From Planctomycetota bacterium (GTDB taxonomy: Bacteria; Planctomycetota; UBA1135; JALUZX01), in the NCBI GenBank assembly GCA_027011425.1, contig JALUZX010000807.1, forward strand, positions 1-5,452: DNA of 5,452 nucleotides. Reading direction: 5' to 3'. Within the stretch, counting starts at the first letter, position 1; each line of letters opens with the position of its first letter. A program made the translations under genes and the position numbers. Positions 1-5,452 of this stretch are shown here, in pieces. The notes under the pieces are model-generated. The model was not told the DNA's origin, made no database searches, and saw nothing but the letters and a program-made list of their open reading frames with translations.

Positions 1-663
1 CCCTTCGACGGGGGCAAGACCTTCCGCCTGGCGGCGGGAAAGGAACTCTGCTGGGACCTCCGGATCTACGCCTCCACGGCGCCCGGCTACCCCAAGGTCC
101 TGTTCCTCGACGGATTCGTCCGGGGCCGCAGCCTTTTCACCCGGAGCGTCAAAAAGGGAGGAACCAACCCCAAGTGGGGAACTCAAGTGGGACTCCAAAT
201 GTGGGACGACTTCATGTGGGGTTCCCAGGTCATGCAGGGAAGCATTTTCCAGGGCCCGATCCATGGACGGGCCTTCCTCTTCCTGGGAACCCGCCTGCTT
301 TCCCGGGGCATCCCCTTCGGGGGATGGAAGAGCGTCTTCTACCTGGATCCCCTGGCGTCTCCGCTCGTTCTCGGTCCCTTTCGGGAGCAGGGCGTCTATG
401 GGTACTACTCTTTTGGGATCCCCTCTCCTCCGGGCAACAGAGCTTCCCTGCTGGGCCGGCCTTTCTACGCCCAGGGAGTGGTCCTGGGCGCGACGCCGGC
501 GGAGACGTGCGGCACCAACACCCTGGAGTGCCTGTTCACGAATCCCTGGTATTCCACCCTCCCGGGCTCGGGGAACGTGATGCTCGCCGGCCGGGACGCC
601 CTGGTCTCCCCCACCGGAAAGGCCACGCCCGATGCGGGCGTGGTTGTTCAGTACAAACTCTGA
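1..663 (+). CDS. Putative secreted beta-rich protein, C-terminal 220 residues (5' end outside window)
   Basis: The frame is open from the first base, so the start and any signal peptide lie upstream and only the C-terminal part is seen, ending in TGA at 661-663. The fragment is rich in Gly, Pro, Phe, Trp and Tyr, has no transmembrane helix, and alternates short hydrophobic strands with Gly/Pro turns, which suggests an all-beta extracytoplasmic domain. Three cysteines are visible at fragment residues 17, 170 and 177; the last two could form a disulfide across a short Thr/Asn-rich loop. The stretch PFYAQGVVL (residues 154-162) recalls the 'FxQ' strand of short uncharacterised secreted proteins common in Planctomycetota; this is recall of a pattern and not a search result. 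No catalytic motif is recognised and no function is proposed. It converges on the lipoprotein gene ending at 743, with a hairpin between them. That the region is coding is fairly sure; its family is not. Confidence 0.72.
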   Translation, partial: PFDGGKTFRLAAGKELCWDLRIYASTAPGYPKVLFLDGFVRGRSLFTRSVKKGGTNPKWGTQVGLQMWDDFMWGSQVMQGSIFQGPIHGRAFLFLGTRLLSRGIPFGGWKSVFYLDPLASPLVLGPFREQGVYGYYSFGIPSPPGNRASLLGRPFYAQGVVLGATPAETCGTNTLECLFTNPWYSTLPGSGNVMLAGRDALVSPTGKATPDAGVVVQYKL

Positions 664-681
664 ACGCGAGCCAGAAAACAA

Positions 682-717
682 GAAGGGCCCGGGACGAGCT
701 TCCGCCCCGGGCCCTTC
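682..717 (-). terminator. Rho-independent terminator of the large lipoprotein gene, possibly shared by the converging gene
   Basis: A perfect 12-bp inverted repeat pairs 682-693 (GAAGGGCCCGGG) with 706-717 (CCCGGGCCCTTC) around a 12-nt loop. Read on the - strand it starts 25 bp after the stop codon at 743-745 and is followed by TTGTTTT, giving the hairpin plus U-tract of an intrinsic terminator. On the + strand it lies 18 bp after the TGA of the left-edge gene, but the bases after it (CCGGCTTACACC) are not T-rich. It should therefore work well for the - strand gene and at best as a weaker, hairpin-only stop for the + strand gene. Confidence 0.82.
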
Positions 718-742
718 CCGGCTTACACCAGGGGGCCGTTTC

Positions 743-3034
743 TCAGGAGCCGCTGACCAGCTCGCCCTTGATGACCTTCAAGGTCACCCCCGTGGGCATG
801 TCCCCCACCAGCGCGCTCTTTGTCTCGTCGAACACGATGTCCGGGGCCTCCAGGGTCTCATCGAAGGGCAAGGAGGTTTCCAGCGCGCTCAAGACGGCCG
901 GGTCCGTCACCCGCGCCATGATCAGGCTCTCCTCCACGCCCTTGACCACGTATTCCACGCTCGACCCGTCCCCGGCCTGGAGGACGGTGCCGTCCTTGAG
1001 GTTGAACAGGGGCACCCACTCGTCCGCCTGGGCGTCGTATTTCCCGGGAACGTCCAGATGGTTGCCGTCGTATTCCATGGAAAACAGTTTTCCGTCGTAG
1101 GTGGAATCCCCGTTGAGGTCGTTGGCGGTATGATGGGTATACTTGAGCCTGATCGGAGGATCGAAGGCCACGTAATTCCCCGATGAATCCTTGACCGTCC
1201 AGAACTGGTTCCAGTCCTGGGGACCCGTGCTCCAGCTGTAGAAAGTGTCTTCGTCGTAGATCCCGCTCCAGTTGGAGGTGGTGAAGGAAGAATTGGTGGT
1301 AAGCGGGTCCATGGTGTAGCCGTTGGAATAATCGCTGCTCGAAAGGTCCAGGCCGGCGCCCAGGATCACCGGCTCCCCCGTGGGGCCTCCATCGCGGAGC
1401 ACCATGCCGGAGGCGTCGAAATAGTAGGTCTTCTTGGTGGGACTGGACCAGTAGCTGTTCCTCGCCGCCGACGCCCCGTCGATGACGGTTTGCGTGATGG
1501 GCACGTTAAGGGCGAAACCGAAGAAGTAGAGCGTCAGGTTCTGGGCCTGGGAGGGAAAGACCGTCTGGTCGGTGTGGTAGGGCACATCCGTCCCGTTGTC
1601 GGGGGAGGTCAGGGTCCCCAGCGGCAGCCAGGCCTTCAAGGCGTCGCACCAGCCGCCGTCCCAGGTGTTCGCAAATGTGTAGGCCGTGGGCGTGCCCAGG
1701 TAGGTGACCTCGCCCTGCTGGGTCCGGGTTCCCAGCTTTACGAAACCCGAGCCGTTCCAGGTGACGATGTCGTCCTGGCGGTTCGTCTCGTCCCAGACGA
1801 AGATCTCCGCTCCCGTAATGTCTCCCAGGGTGACGGTGGCCTTGGAGTGCTTGGTCAACTTCCCACGGACACCAAATAGGGTATATTCCTCTCCCGAGCC
1901 GACCCGGGTCACCTTCGTCCCGCTCGTCGGAGTCACGCCCGCCGGCGCCCAGACCCCGTAGTACCCGACGTATCCCGTCTTGCCCCCCGGAAAAGCGATG
2001 GGGAAACCGCCGGCCAATTTGACCTCGGCCCCCGTGTCCTTGTCGAACAACTTGTAATTGTGCACCCTGTGGACCAGGTCCTTCTTGTCGAAGGCCTGGA
2101 CCTGGCTGCTTTCGAGGTTCTTGGTCCGGAAATAGTCGGAATTGAAGGCGATCCTGAGACTTGTCGTTTCCAGGCTTCCCGAGGAATGATTGGTCTCCGA
2201 GGAGATTACGTAGGCCTGGCCCTCGGAAAGATCCTGGTTGGTGCGCAACCTGAGGCGGTGGTTCCACTCGAAGGTCATGCCCCCCTCGTCCTCCTGGCCG
2301 TAGTCCAGGGACTGGACCGTGACCACCCCGTTGTCGGCGGAAATCTTCAGCGCCACCCGGAAGAGAGGGTCCCCGGGGACGACCTGGCCGGAGGAGTCCA
2401 GTTTCAGGCCCTTGATGTAGGCCTCCATCTCCCCGAGGGGATAGTCGTCGCTCACCCCCTGGGTGACCTCGAAATAGGCCTTGATGAGCTGGCGGTTGCC
2501 CCCCGGGCCGTTATCTTCCACGGCCCACAGCTTGACCACCATGGGGGCCGTGTTGCTCGCCCTGGAGACGTCCAGCACCATCTCCTCCAGGTTCTCCGTG
2601 GTGGTGGAAGTGGTGGTGTTTCCCGACTGGGCCTCGTCGCTGTCCGAGGGGGAAGTCACCAGGGCCGCGTAGGGTCCCTGGTTGACGAAATACTTGTATC
2701 CGCTTTCCTTCACCACCTGGAGGATACTGTTGATCATGTTGAGGACATCCGTATCCTCAACATAACTGTGCTTCTCGGCCTTGGAATAATCCGTGCCGGG
2801 ATCTCCAAACCCGGAATTAGGCGTAAGAGATGCGGATGCGGCGGACCCGCTGTCCGCCTTGGTCAACTCGATCCTGGAAGGAAGGGTCAAGGCCTCCACG
2901 CTTCCCCCCGAGCCTCCACCGGAGGAAGACCCGCAGGAAAAGAGAAATCCCCCGCACAATAGCGCGGAGATCCCGAGGAAAACTCCGCCCAAAGAAAAGC
3001 GGGAAAGCCTCGCGGCACGGCAGGATGGGCCCAT
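743..3034 (-). CDS. Large putative lipoprotein of unknown function, 763 residues
   Basis: The ATG at 3034-3032 is chosen because AGAGAGGAG (3050-3042) lies 7 nt upstream and the protein then begins with a typical lipoprotein signal: a basic start, a hydrophobic stretch at about residues 15-33 and a lipobox FLFSC with the lipidated cysteine at 34. Residue +2 is Gly, so no inner-membrane retention signal is seen and outer-membrane anchoring is the inference. A flexible linker (GSSSGGGSGG, 35-44) follows, then a region with a Thr-rich patch at 140-146. A long, Gly/Asp/Asn/aromatic-rich and probably beta-rich body makes up the rest. Recognisable points are GYVGYYGVW (354-362) and an Asp/Asn loop DLNGDSTYDG (639-648) resembling a calcium-binding loop. 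No transmembrane helix lies beyond the signal. I recognise no named family or catalytic motif; a surface or periplasmic structural or binding role is only a guess. The open frame continues upstream to 3442, but that part overlaps the divergent gene and is not a plausible N-terminus. The gene looks slightly less GC-rich than its neighbours by eye. Confidence 0.88.
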   Translation of the reverse strand: MGPSCRAARLSRFSLGGVFLGISALLCGGFLFSCGSSSGGGSGGSVEALTLPSRIELTKADSGSAASASLTPNSGFGDPGTDYSKAEKHSYVEDTDVLNMINSILQVVKESGYKYFVNQGPYAALVTSPSDSDEAQSGNTTTSTTTENLEEMVLDVSRASNTAPMVVKLWAVEDNGPGGNRQLIKAYFEVTQGVSDDYPLGEMEAYIKGLKLDSSGQVVPGDPLFRVALKISADNGVVTVQSLDYGQEDEGGMTFEWNHRLRLRTNQDLSEGQAYVISSETNHSSGSLETTSLRIAFNSDYFRTKNLESSQVQAFDKKDLVHRVHNYKLFDKDTGAEVKLAGGFPIAFPGGKTGYVGYYGVWAPAGVTPTSGTKVTRVGSGEEYTLFGVRGKLTKHSKATVTLGDITGAEIFVWDETNRQDDIVTWNGSGFVKLGTRTQQGEVTYLGTPTAYTFANTWDGGWCDALKAWLPLGTLTSPDNGTDVPYHTDQTVFPSQAQNLTLYFFGFALNVPITQTVIDGASAARNSYWSSPTKKTYYFDASGMVLRDGGPTGEPVILGAGLDLSSSDYSNGYTMDPLTTNSSFTTSNWSGIYDEDTFYSWSTGPQDWNQFWTVKDSSGNYVAFDPPIRLKYTHHTANDLNGDSTYDGKLFSMEYDGNHLDVPGKYDAQADEWVPLFNLKDGTVLQAGDGSSVEYVVKGVEESLIMARVTDPAVLSALETSLPFDETLEAPDIVFDETKSALVGDMPTGVTLKVIKGELVSGS

Positions 3035-3179
3035 CTTATTGCTCCTCTCTAAAAAAGCTCCGAGGTTCCGTGAATCAAAAGGAATACCGGTGAATCCTTT
3101 CGGAACACCCACCCGGCGGGCTTGAGACCTTCCCCTCCCCGGCTTGAAAGATCGTTGGAAAGAGAGGACGCTTTTCACC
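3035..3179. promoter_or_regulatory. Divergent intergenic region carrying the start signals of two lipoprotein genes
   Basis: These 145 bp separate two genes reading away from each other, so promoters for both should lie here unless one extends into a coding region. The clear signals are two Shine-Dalgarno sequences: AGAGAGGAG on the - strand (3050-3042, 7 nt before ATG) and AGAGAGGA on the + strand (3161-3168, 11 nt before ATG). The middle is more AT-rich than the surroundings (3065-3100) and contains GTGAATC twice, at 3070-3076 and 3090-3096, exactly 20 bp apart in the same orientation. GTTCCG (3065-3070) and CGGAAC (3101-3106) flank this pair as an inverted repeat. I could not identify convincing -35/-10 boxes, so exact promoters are not assigned. 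Confidence 0.5.
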
Positions 3180-3659
3180 ATGAGGTCCGGCCAGATTCTT
3201 TTCTTCTTGTGCCTCTCCTGCCTCGGCGCGGGAAGCTGCACGGCCCCCGGACAAAGGGGAAAAAGGCTCTCCCCTTCCCCGGGCCCCTGGGAGAAAGTGG
3301 GCCGCCGACTGGGACGGGACCTGGCGGCAAACTTCCGCGACCCCCCGGTCCTCCTGGTCCGTCCCCTTTCCTGGCGGGGGACTTCCCCGGCGGCAAGGGC
3401 GGCATTGACCAAGGTTCTGGTCCACGCCCTGGCCCGCGCCACGGGATGGAAGGTCCTCCTGGAAGGGCCCGGCCGGCCCCTTCTCCCGGGCGCCCTCGTG
3501 GAAGTCCAAGGAAGGGTGGAACGTCAGGGATGGCTGCCGGGTGAGGCCGGAAAAGAAGTGGTGGAGTTCACGGTTCGCCTGGCGGGAGAAGAGAGGGGGG
3601 CGGGCCGGCCCTGGACCGCCTGGTACGCCCTGGACCAGGCCTGCTCCGGCTTCACATGA
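3180..3659 (+). CDS. Small putative lipoprotein, 159 residues, possibly LpoB-like
   Basis: The ATG at 3180 follows AGAGAGGA by 11 nt and opens directly into a signal peptide: MRS, a hydrophobic run at about 6-16, and a variant lipobox AGSC with Cys20. A TTG start at 3144 would add 12 charged residues before the signal and is less likely. After a basic Pro/Gly-rich linker (about 21-37) comes a compact domain. A first strand (PPVLLVRPLSW) is followed by a helix rich in Ala/Leu (TKVLVHALARA), a strand with KVLLEGP, then a strand reading VEVQGRVER and a C-terminal part with VVEFTVRLAG and PWTAWYALDQ. This order (strand, 'altdal' helix, strand, 'GxV' strand, 'L..tG..W' end) resembles the LpoB-type penicillin-binding-protein activator fold, but the similarity is by layout only and the protein is short for that family. 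It is the first gene of a probable transcript that continues into the mini-ORF and the epimerase gene. Confidence 0.75.
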   Translation: MRSGQILFFLCLSCLGAGSCTAPGQRGKRLSPSPGPWEKVGRRLGRDLAANFRDPPVLLVRPLSWRGTSPAARAALTKVLVHALARATGWKVLLEGPGRPLLPGALVEVQGRVERQGWLPGEAGKEVVEFTVRLAGEERGAGRPWTAWYALDQACSGFT

Positions 3660-3772
3660 AGCGCCCAGTGACGGGGCGGAGTCTCCGCCTTATCCTTGAC
3701 CTGTCCTCGATCTTCCCCGGACCCGGATTCCCCGTCCGCGTCCCTTTCCGTTTTTCCCTGGAGGCCCCATGA
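3656..3772 (+). CDS. Possible 38-codon ORF joined to both neighbours by ATGA overlaps
   Basis: An ATG at 3656 overlaps the TGA of the small lipoprotein (ATGA, 3656-3659). Its frame stays open for 38 codons to a TGA at 3770-3772, which overlaps the ATG of the epimerase in a second ATGA (3769-3772). The peptide begins MKRPVTGRS, has a short hydrophobic stretch (LRLILDL), and ends in a Pro/Phe/Arg-rich part. It has no signal peptide, no full transmembrane helix and no recognised motif. There is no good Shine-Dalgarno before 3656, so translation would depend on coupling to the upstream gene. It could be a real peptide, a coupling leader that carries ribosomes to the epimerase start, or chance, since 38 open codons are common in GC-rich DNA. 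It fills what would otherwise be a 109-bp gap. Confidence 0.22.
   Translation: MKRPVTGRSLRLILDLSSIFPGPGFPVRVPFRFSLEAP
3760..3764 (+). promoter_or_regulatory. Ribosome binding site of the epimerase gene
   Basis: GGAGG lies 4 nt before the ATG at 3769. The spacing is short but usable, and no other start in this frame has a comparable site nearby. It lies inside the last codons of the 38-codon frame, so a ribosome ending that frame at 3772 would be positioned over it. Confidence 0.6.
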
Positions 3773-4749
3773 GCCGGTTCCTGGTCGAAACATTCGAGGA
3801 AGATTCCCTCCCCGTGGCGAAGCTTTCCGACACCCTGGAAGGCACGGAAGCCCTCATCGCCCTGGGTTACGGGTTCAACTGCTACCGGTTCACCAGGCGC
3901 GGCCCGGCGGGGCCGGAAGAATACATCCACTCCGACCCGGCCTTTCCTTTCTCCCGCTCCGGCCCCAACCTCAACGGCATCCCCATCCTCTTCCCTTTCC
4001 CCAACCGGATCGCGGGAGGAAGGTTCGTCTTCGAGGGAAGGGAAGTGGTCCTTCCCCGGAACGAAGGGGGCAAAAACGCCATCCACGGCCTTGTGCTGGA
4101 TCGTCCCTGGGAGACGGCAAGCACGGATACGCGCAGGAAGGCCTCCGTCACCGGGCGGATCTCCACGGACTCGGACGGCGGCCCGGCGGCCCTCTGGCCC
4201 TTCCCCTTTCGCCTCGAAGTGACCTATACGCTCTTTGGGAAGGCTCTCTCCATGGAGGCGGTCTTCCACAATCCCGGCCCGGGAAGGCTTCCCTGCGGGT
4301 TCGGGTCCCACGGCTATTTCCGGGTCCCCGGGGCCGAAAGGGTGGACGATCTCAGGCTCACGGCCCCTTTCGGCTGCCGCTACGAACTCCGGGACCTCCT
4401 GCCCACGGGAAAAAAGATCCCCCTCGATCCGGAGGATGAGCCCTACCTCCGGGGCGCGCCCGTGGGCGGCCGCGTCTTCGACACGGTCTACGGGGATCTC
4501 ACCTTCCAAAACGGCAAGGCCTCGGTGCGCCTGGAGGGCGGAGAGAGAGGCCTGGAGATCTCCTGGGATTCCTCCGCCCCCATCCTGATCCTCTATACGC
4601 CTCCCCACAGGGAAGCCGTGGCCGTCGAGCCCTATACCTGCCTCACCGACGCCTTCAACCTCGCCTCCCGGGGAGTGGAAAGCGGGGCCCTCTTCCTGGA
4701 GCCGGGCGAGCAGGCGCGGACCGCCATGGAGATCGCCATCCTGGATTGA
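3769..4749 (+). CDS. Aldose 1-epimerase (galactose mutarotase family), 326 residues
   Basis: The protein should interconvert alpha and beta anomers of aldohexoses such as glucose or galactose; it has no signal peptide and is probably cytoplasmic. The family landmarks are present in order: a substrate-contact Arg in PFPNRIAGG (Arg80), the first active-site His in NAIHGLVLDRPW (His106), the catalytic-acid His in GSHGYFRVP (His181), a substrate-binding Asp in VFDTVY (Asp238), and the catalytic base Glu in VAVEPYT (Glu287). These correspond by motif to the Arg, His, His, Asp and Glu known from bacterial GalM. The length is normal. The form 'FPFPNRI ... AIHGL..DRPW' fits the Slr1438-like branch better than the classical GalM with HGG..GF, so the true substrate is uncertain. 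No galactose-pathway genes are adjacent. It follows the small lipoprotein on the same strand and converges on the membrane protein gene with only 6 bp between stop codons. Confidence 0.93.
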   Translation: MSRFLVETFEEDSLPVAKLSDTLEGTEALIALGYGFNCYRFTRRGPAGPEEYIHSDPAFPFSRSGPNLNGIPILFPFPNRIAGGRFVFEGREVVLPRNEGGKNAIHGLVLDRPWETASTDTRRKASVTGRISTDSDGGPAALWPFPFRLEVTYTLFGKALSMEAVFHNPGPGRLPCGFGSHGYFRVPGAERVDDLRLTAPFGCRYELRDLLPTGKKIPLDPEDEPYLRGAPVGGRVFDTVYGDLTFQNGKASVRLEGGERGLEISWDSSAPILILYTPPHREAVAVEPYTCLTDAFNLASRGVESGALFLEPGEQARTAMEIAILD

Positions 4750-4755
4750 ACCGGA

Positions 4756-5452
4756 TTACTCCCCGGTGATTTTGTAGATCCACCACTGGAGTCCTCCCCC
4801 GTAGGGGTGGTCAAAGACCCTCCAGGGCCGAATCCCGCACCACCGCCCCAGGGCCTCGAGGCGGGGATCCCGGGAGAGCCCGAGGACCATGAGAGTCCGG
4901 GTCTTCCCGCCGGCGACCCCGAGAACCCTGGCCCCCCTCAAGACCAGGGAGGGATCGGCCTTTCCGTCCAGCTTCCCCTCCGCGATGTCCTTCCGGAGTC
5001 CCTCGGGAAGGAGCTTTTCCAGGTAGTCCAAGTAGGGGGAAAGCTCCATATCCGTAAAGAGGGCCAGGTTGTAGCGGATCTCCTGGTTCCACGTGCAGAG
5101 CACGCGGATCTCCTCCGGGTCCTTCCCGGAGGTCTCTTCCGCCAGGGCCCGGGCTGGTCCCATCAGGCCTACGTATATAGGCTTTACCCCCCAGTGATTG
5201 CCGGCGTGGACCGCGAAGCCCGTCACGGCCCCTTCCCCGGCGGCGAGAAGAACCGCCAGGACCAGGAAGACCGAGCCGAAGGGACCGGGATCCCCCCGCC
5301 TCCCCCTGGGACGGCAGGCCAGGACGGCCCCAAGGACGAGAAAGGAGAAAACCGGCGCCACATAACGAATCTCCCCGGCCGTAACCAGGATCACCAGGAG
5401 GGGCTGGACCAGGATCCCCGCCAGAACCCAGAGGCGGGCAGGGCTCCCCTCC
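4756..5452 (-). CDS. Polytopic membrane protein, C-terminal 231 residues; possible GT-C glycosyltransferase (5' end outside window)
   Basis: The frame ends at TAA (4758-4756) and is open to the window edge. The GTG at 5394 is an internal codon of a longer gene, because 19 further hydrophobic-rich codons precede it in frame. Three membrane segments are visible in the fragment: about residues 8-24 (WVLAGILVQPLLVILVT), 31-46 (VAPVFSFLVLGAVLAC) and 58-74. Between the first two sits GEIRY, a short loop reminiscent of the 'xxRY..P..P' turn near the end of the membrane domain in ArnT/PMT-like (GT39-type) enzymes that use lipid-linked sugars. After the third segment comes a soluble tail of about 150 residues with no catalytic motif, including an Arg/Trp/Tyr-rich end (GGGLQWWIYKITGE). 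The glycosyltransferase call rests on architecture only, since the catalytic N-terminal half is missing. That the gene is real is likely from its long hydrophobic pattern and its neat convergent position. Confidence 0.75.
   Translation of the reverse strand, partial: EGSPARLWVLAGILVQPLLVILVTAGEIRYVAPVFSFLVLGAVLACRPRGRRGDPGPFGSVFLVLAVLLAAGEGAVTGFAVHAGNHWGVKPIYVGLMGPARALAEETSGKDPEEIRVLCTWNQEIRYNLALFTDMELSPYLDYLEKLLPEGLRKDIAEGKLDGKADPSLVLRGARVLGVAGGKTRTLMVLGLSRDPRLEALGRWCGIRPWRVFDHPYGGGLQWWIYKITGE

Noticed and set aside
174..1100. + strand ORF of 308 codons spanning the convergent junction
   Set aside because: It runs in another frame through the real left-edge gene, crosses the terminator hairpin and continues antisense to the lipoprotein; the composition is that of a GC-rich shadow frame.
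2600..2623. Low-complexity GTGGTGGTGGAAGTGGTGGTG tract as a possible repeat element
   Set aside because: It is the complement of Thr/Ser codons in the Thr-rich patch (residues 140-146) of the lipoprotein, so coding composition explains it.
2060..2962. + strand ORF of 300 codons opposite the large lipoprotein gene
   Set aside because: It is rich in Gly, Val, His and Leu with no domain pattern or ribosome binding site, and the opposite strand encodes a coherent lipoprotein with signal peptide and terminator.
3144..3179. TTG start for the small lipoprotein, 12 codons upstream
   Set aside because: It would place charged residues before the signal peptide, and the ATG at 3180 has a Shine-Dalgarno and directly begins the signal sequence.
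3035..3442. N-terminal extension of 136 residues on the large lipoprotein frame
   Set aside because: It overlaps the divergent lipoprotein gene, lacks a good start signal, and would bury the signal peptide and lipobox inside the protein.
3673..3691. Hairpin GGCGGA-GTC-TCCGCC as a terminator after the small lipoprotein
   Set aside because: The stem is only 6 bp (plus G-U pairs) and is followed by TATCC and not a real T-tract; it more likely sits inside a continuous transcript, at most as an attenuating structure.
3696..3701. TTGACC as a -35 box of a promoter for the epimerase
   Set aside because: No -10-like hexamer occurs 16-18 bp downstream, where the sequence is C/G-rich; co-transcription with the upstream gene is simpler.
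3652..4608. - strand ORF of 318 codons opposite the epimerase
   Set aside because: The + strand carries all active-site motifs of an aldose 1-epimerase; the antisense frame is Arg/Gly/Glu-rich and has no recognisable features.

Overview
The window is GC-rich bacterial DNA with four substantial genes or gene pieces, one small lipoprotein gene and one possible mini-ORF. It has no RNA gene, mobile element or CRISPR array that I can see. Two genes encode proteins with an N-terminal signal peptide and lipobox cysteine, which points to a Gram-negative-type (diderm) envelope. The cut gene at the left edge resembles the short secreted beta-rich proteins that are abundant in uncultured Planctomycetota. 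Planctomycetota is therefore my best guess, but a delta-proteobacterial or acidobacterial origin cannot be excluded from this sequence.

Layout from left to right: (1) the 3' end of a + strand gene for a putative secreted protein (1-663); (2) a strong hairpin (682-717) between two convergent genes; (3) a long - strand gene for a 763-residue lipoprotein of unknown function (743-3034); (4) a 145-bp divergent intergenic region (3035-3179), which must carry the start signals of both flanking genes; (5) a + strand gene for a small lipoprotein with a possible LpoB-like layout (3180-3659); (6) a 38-codon reading frame (3656-3772) that overlaps both neighbours by ATGA; (7) an aldose 1-epimerase (galactose mutarotase family) gene (3769-4749); (8) on the - strand, ending only 6 bp from the epimerase stop, the 3' end of a polytopic membrane protein gene whose architecture suggests a GT-C type glycosyltransferase (4756 to the window end).

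The shared theme is the cell envelope: a possible secreted protein, two lipoproteins and a membrane protein, plus one cytoplasmic-looking sugar enzyme. The two lipoprotein genes are divergently transcribed from one short region and may be co-regulated. The small lipoprotein, mini-ORF and epimerase probably form one transcript. No well-known operon or defence system is recognisable. The least explained items are the large lipoprotein and the double ATGA junction.
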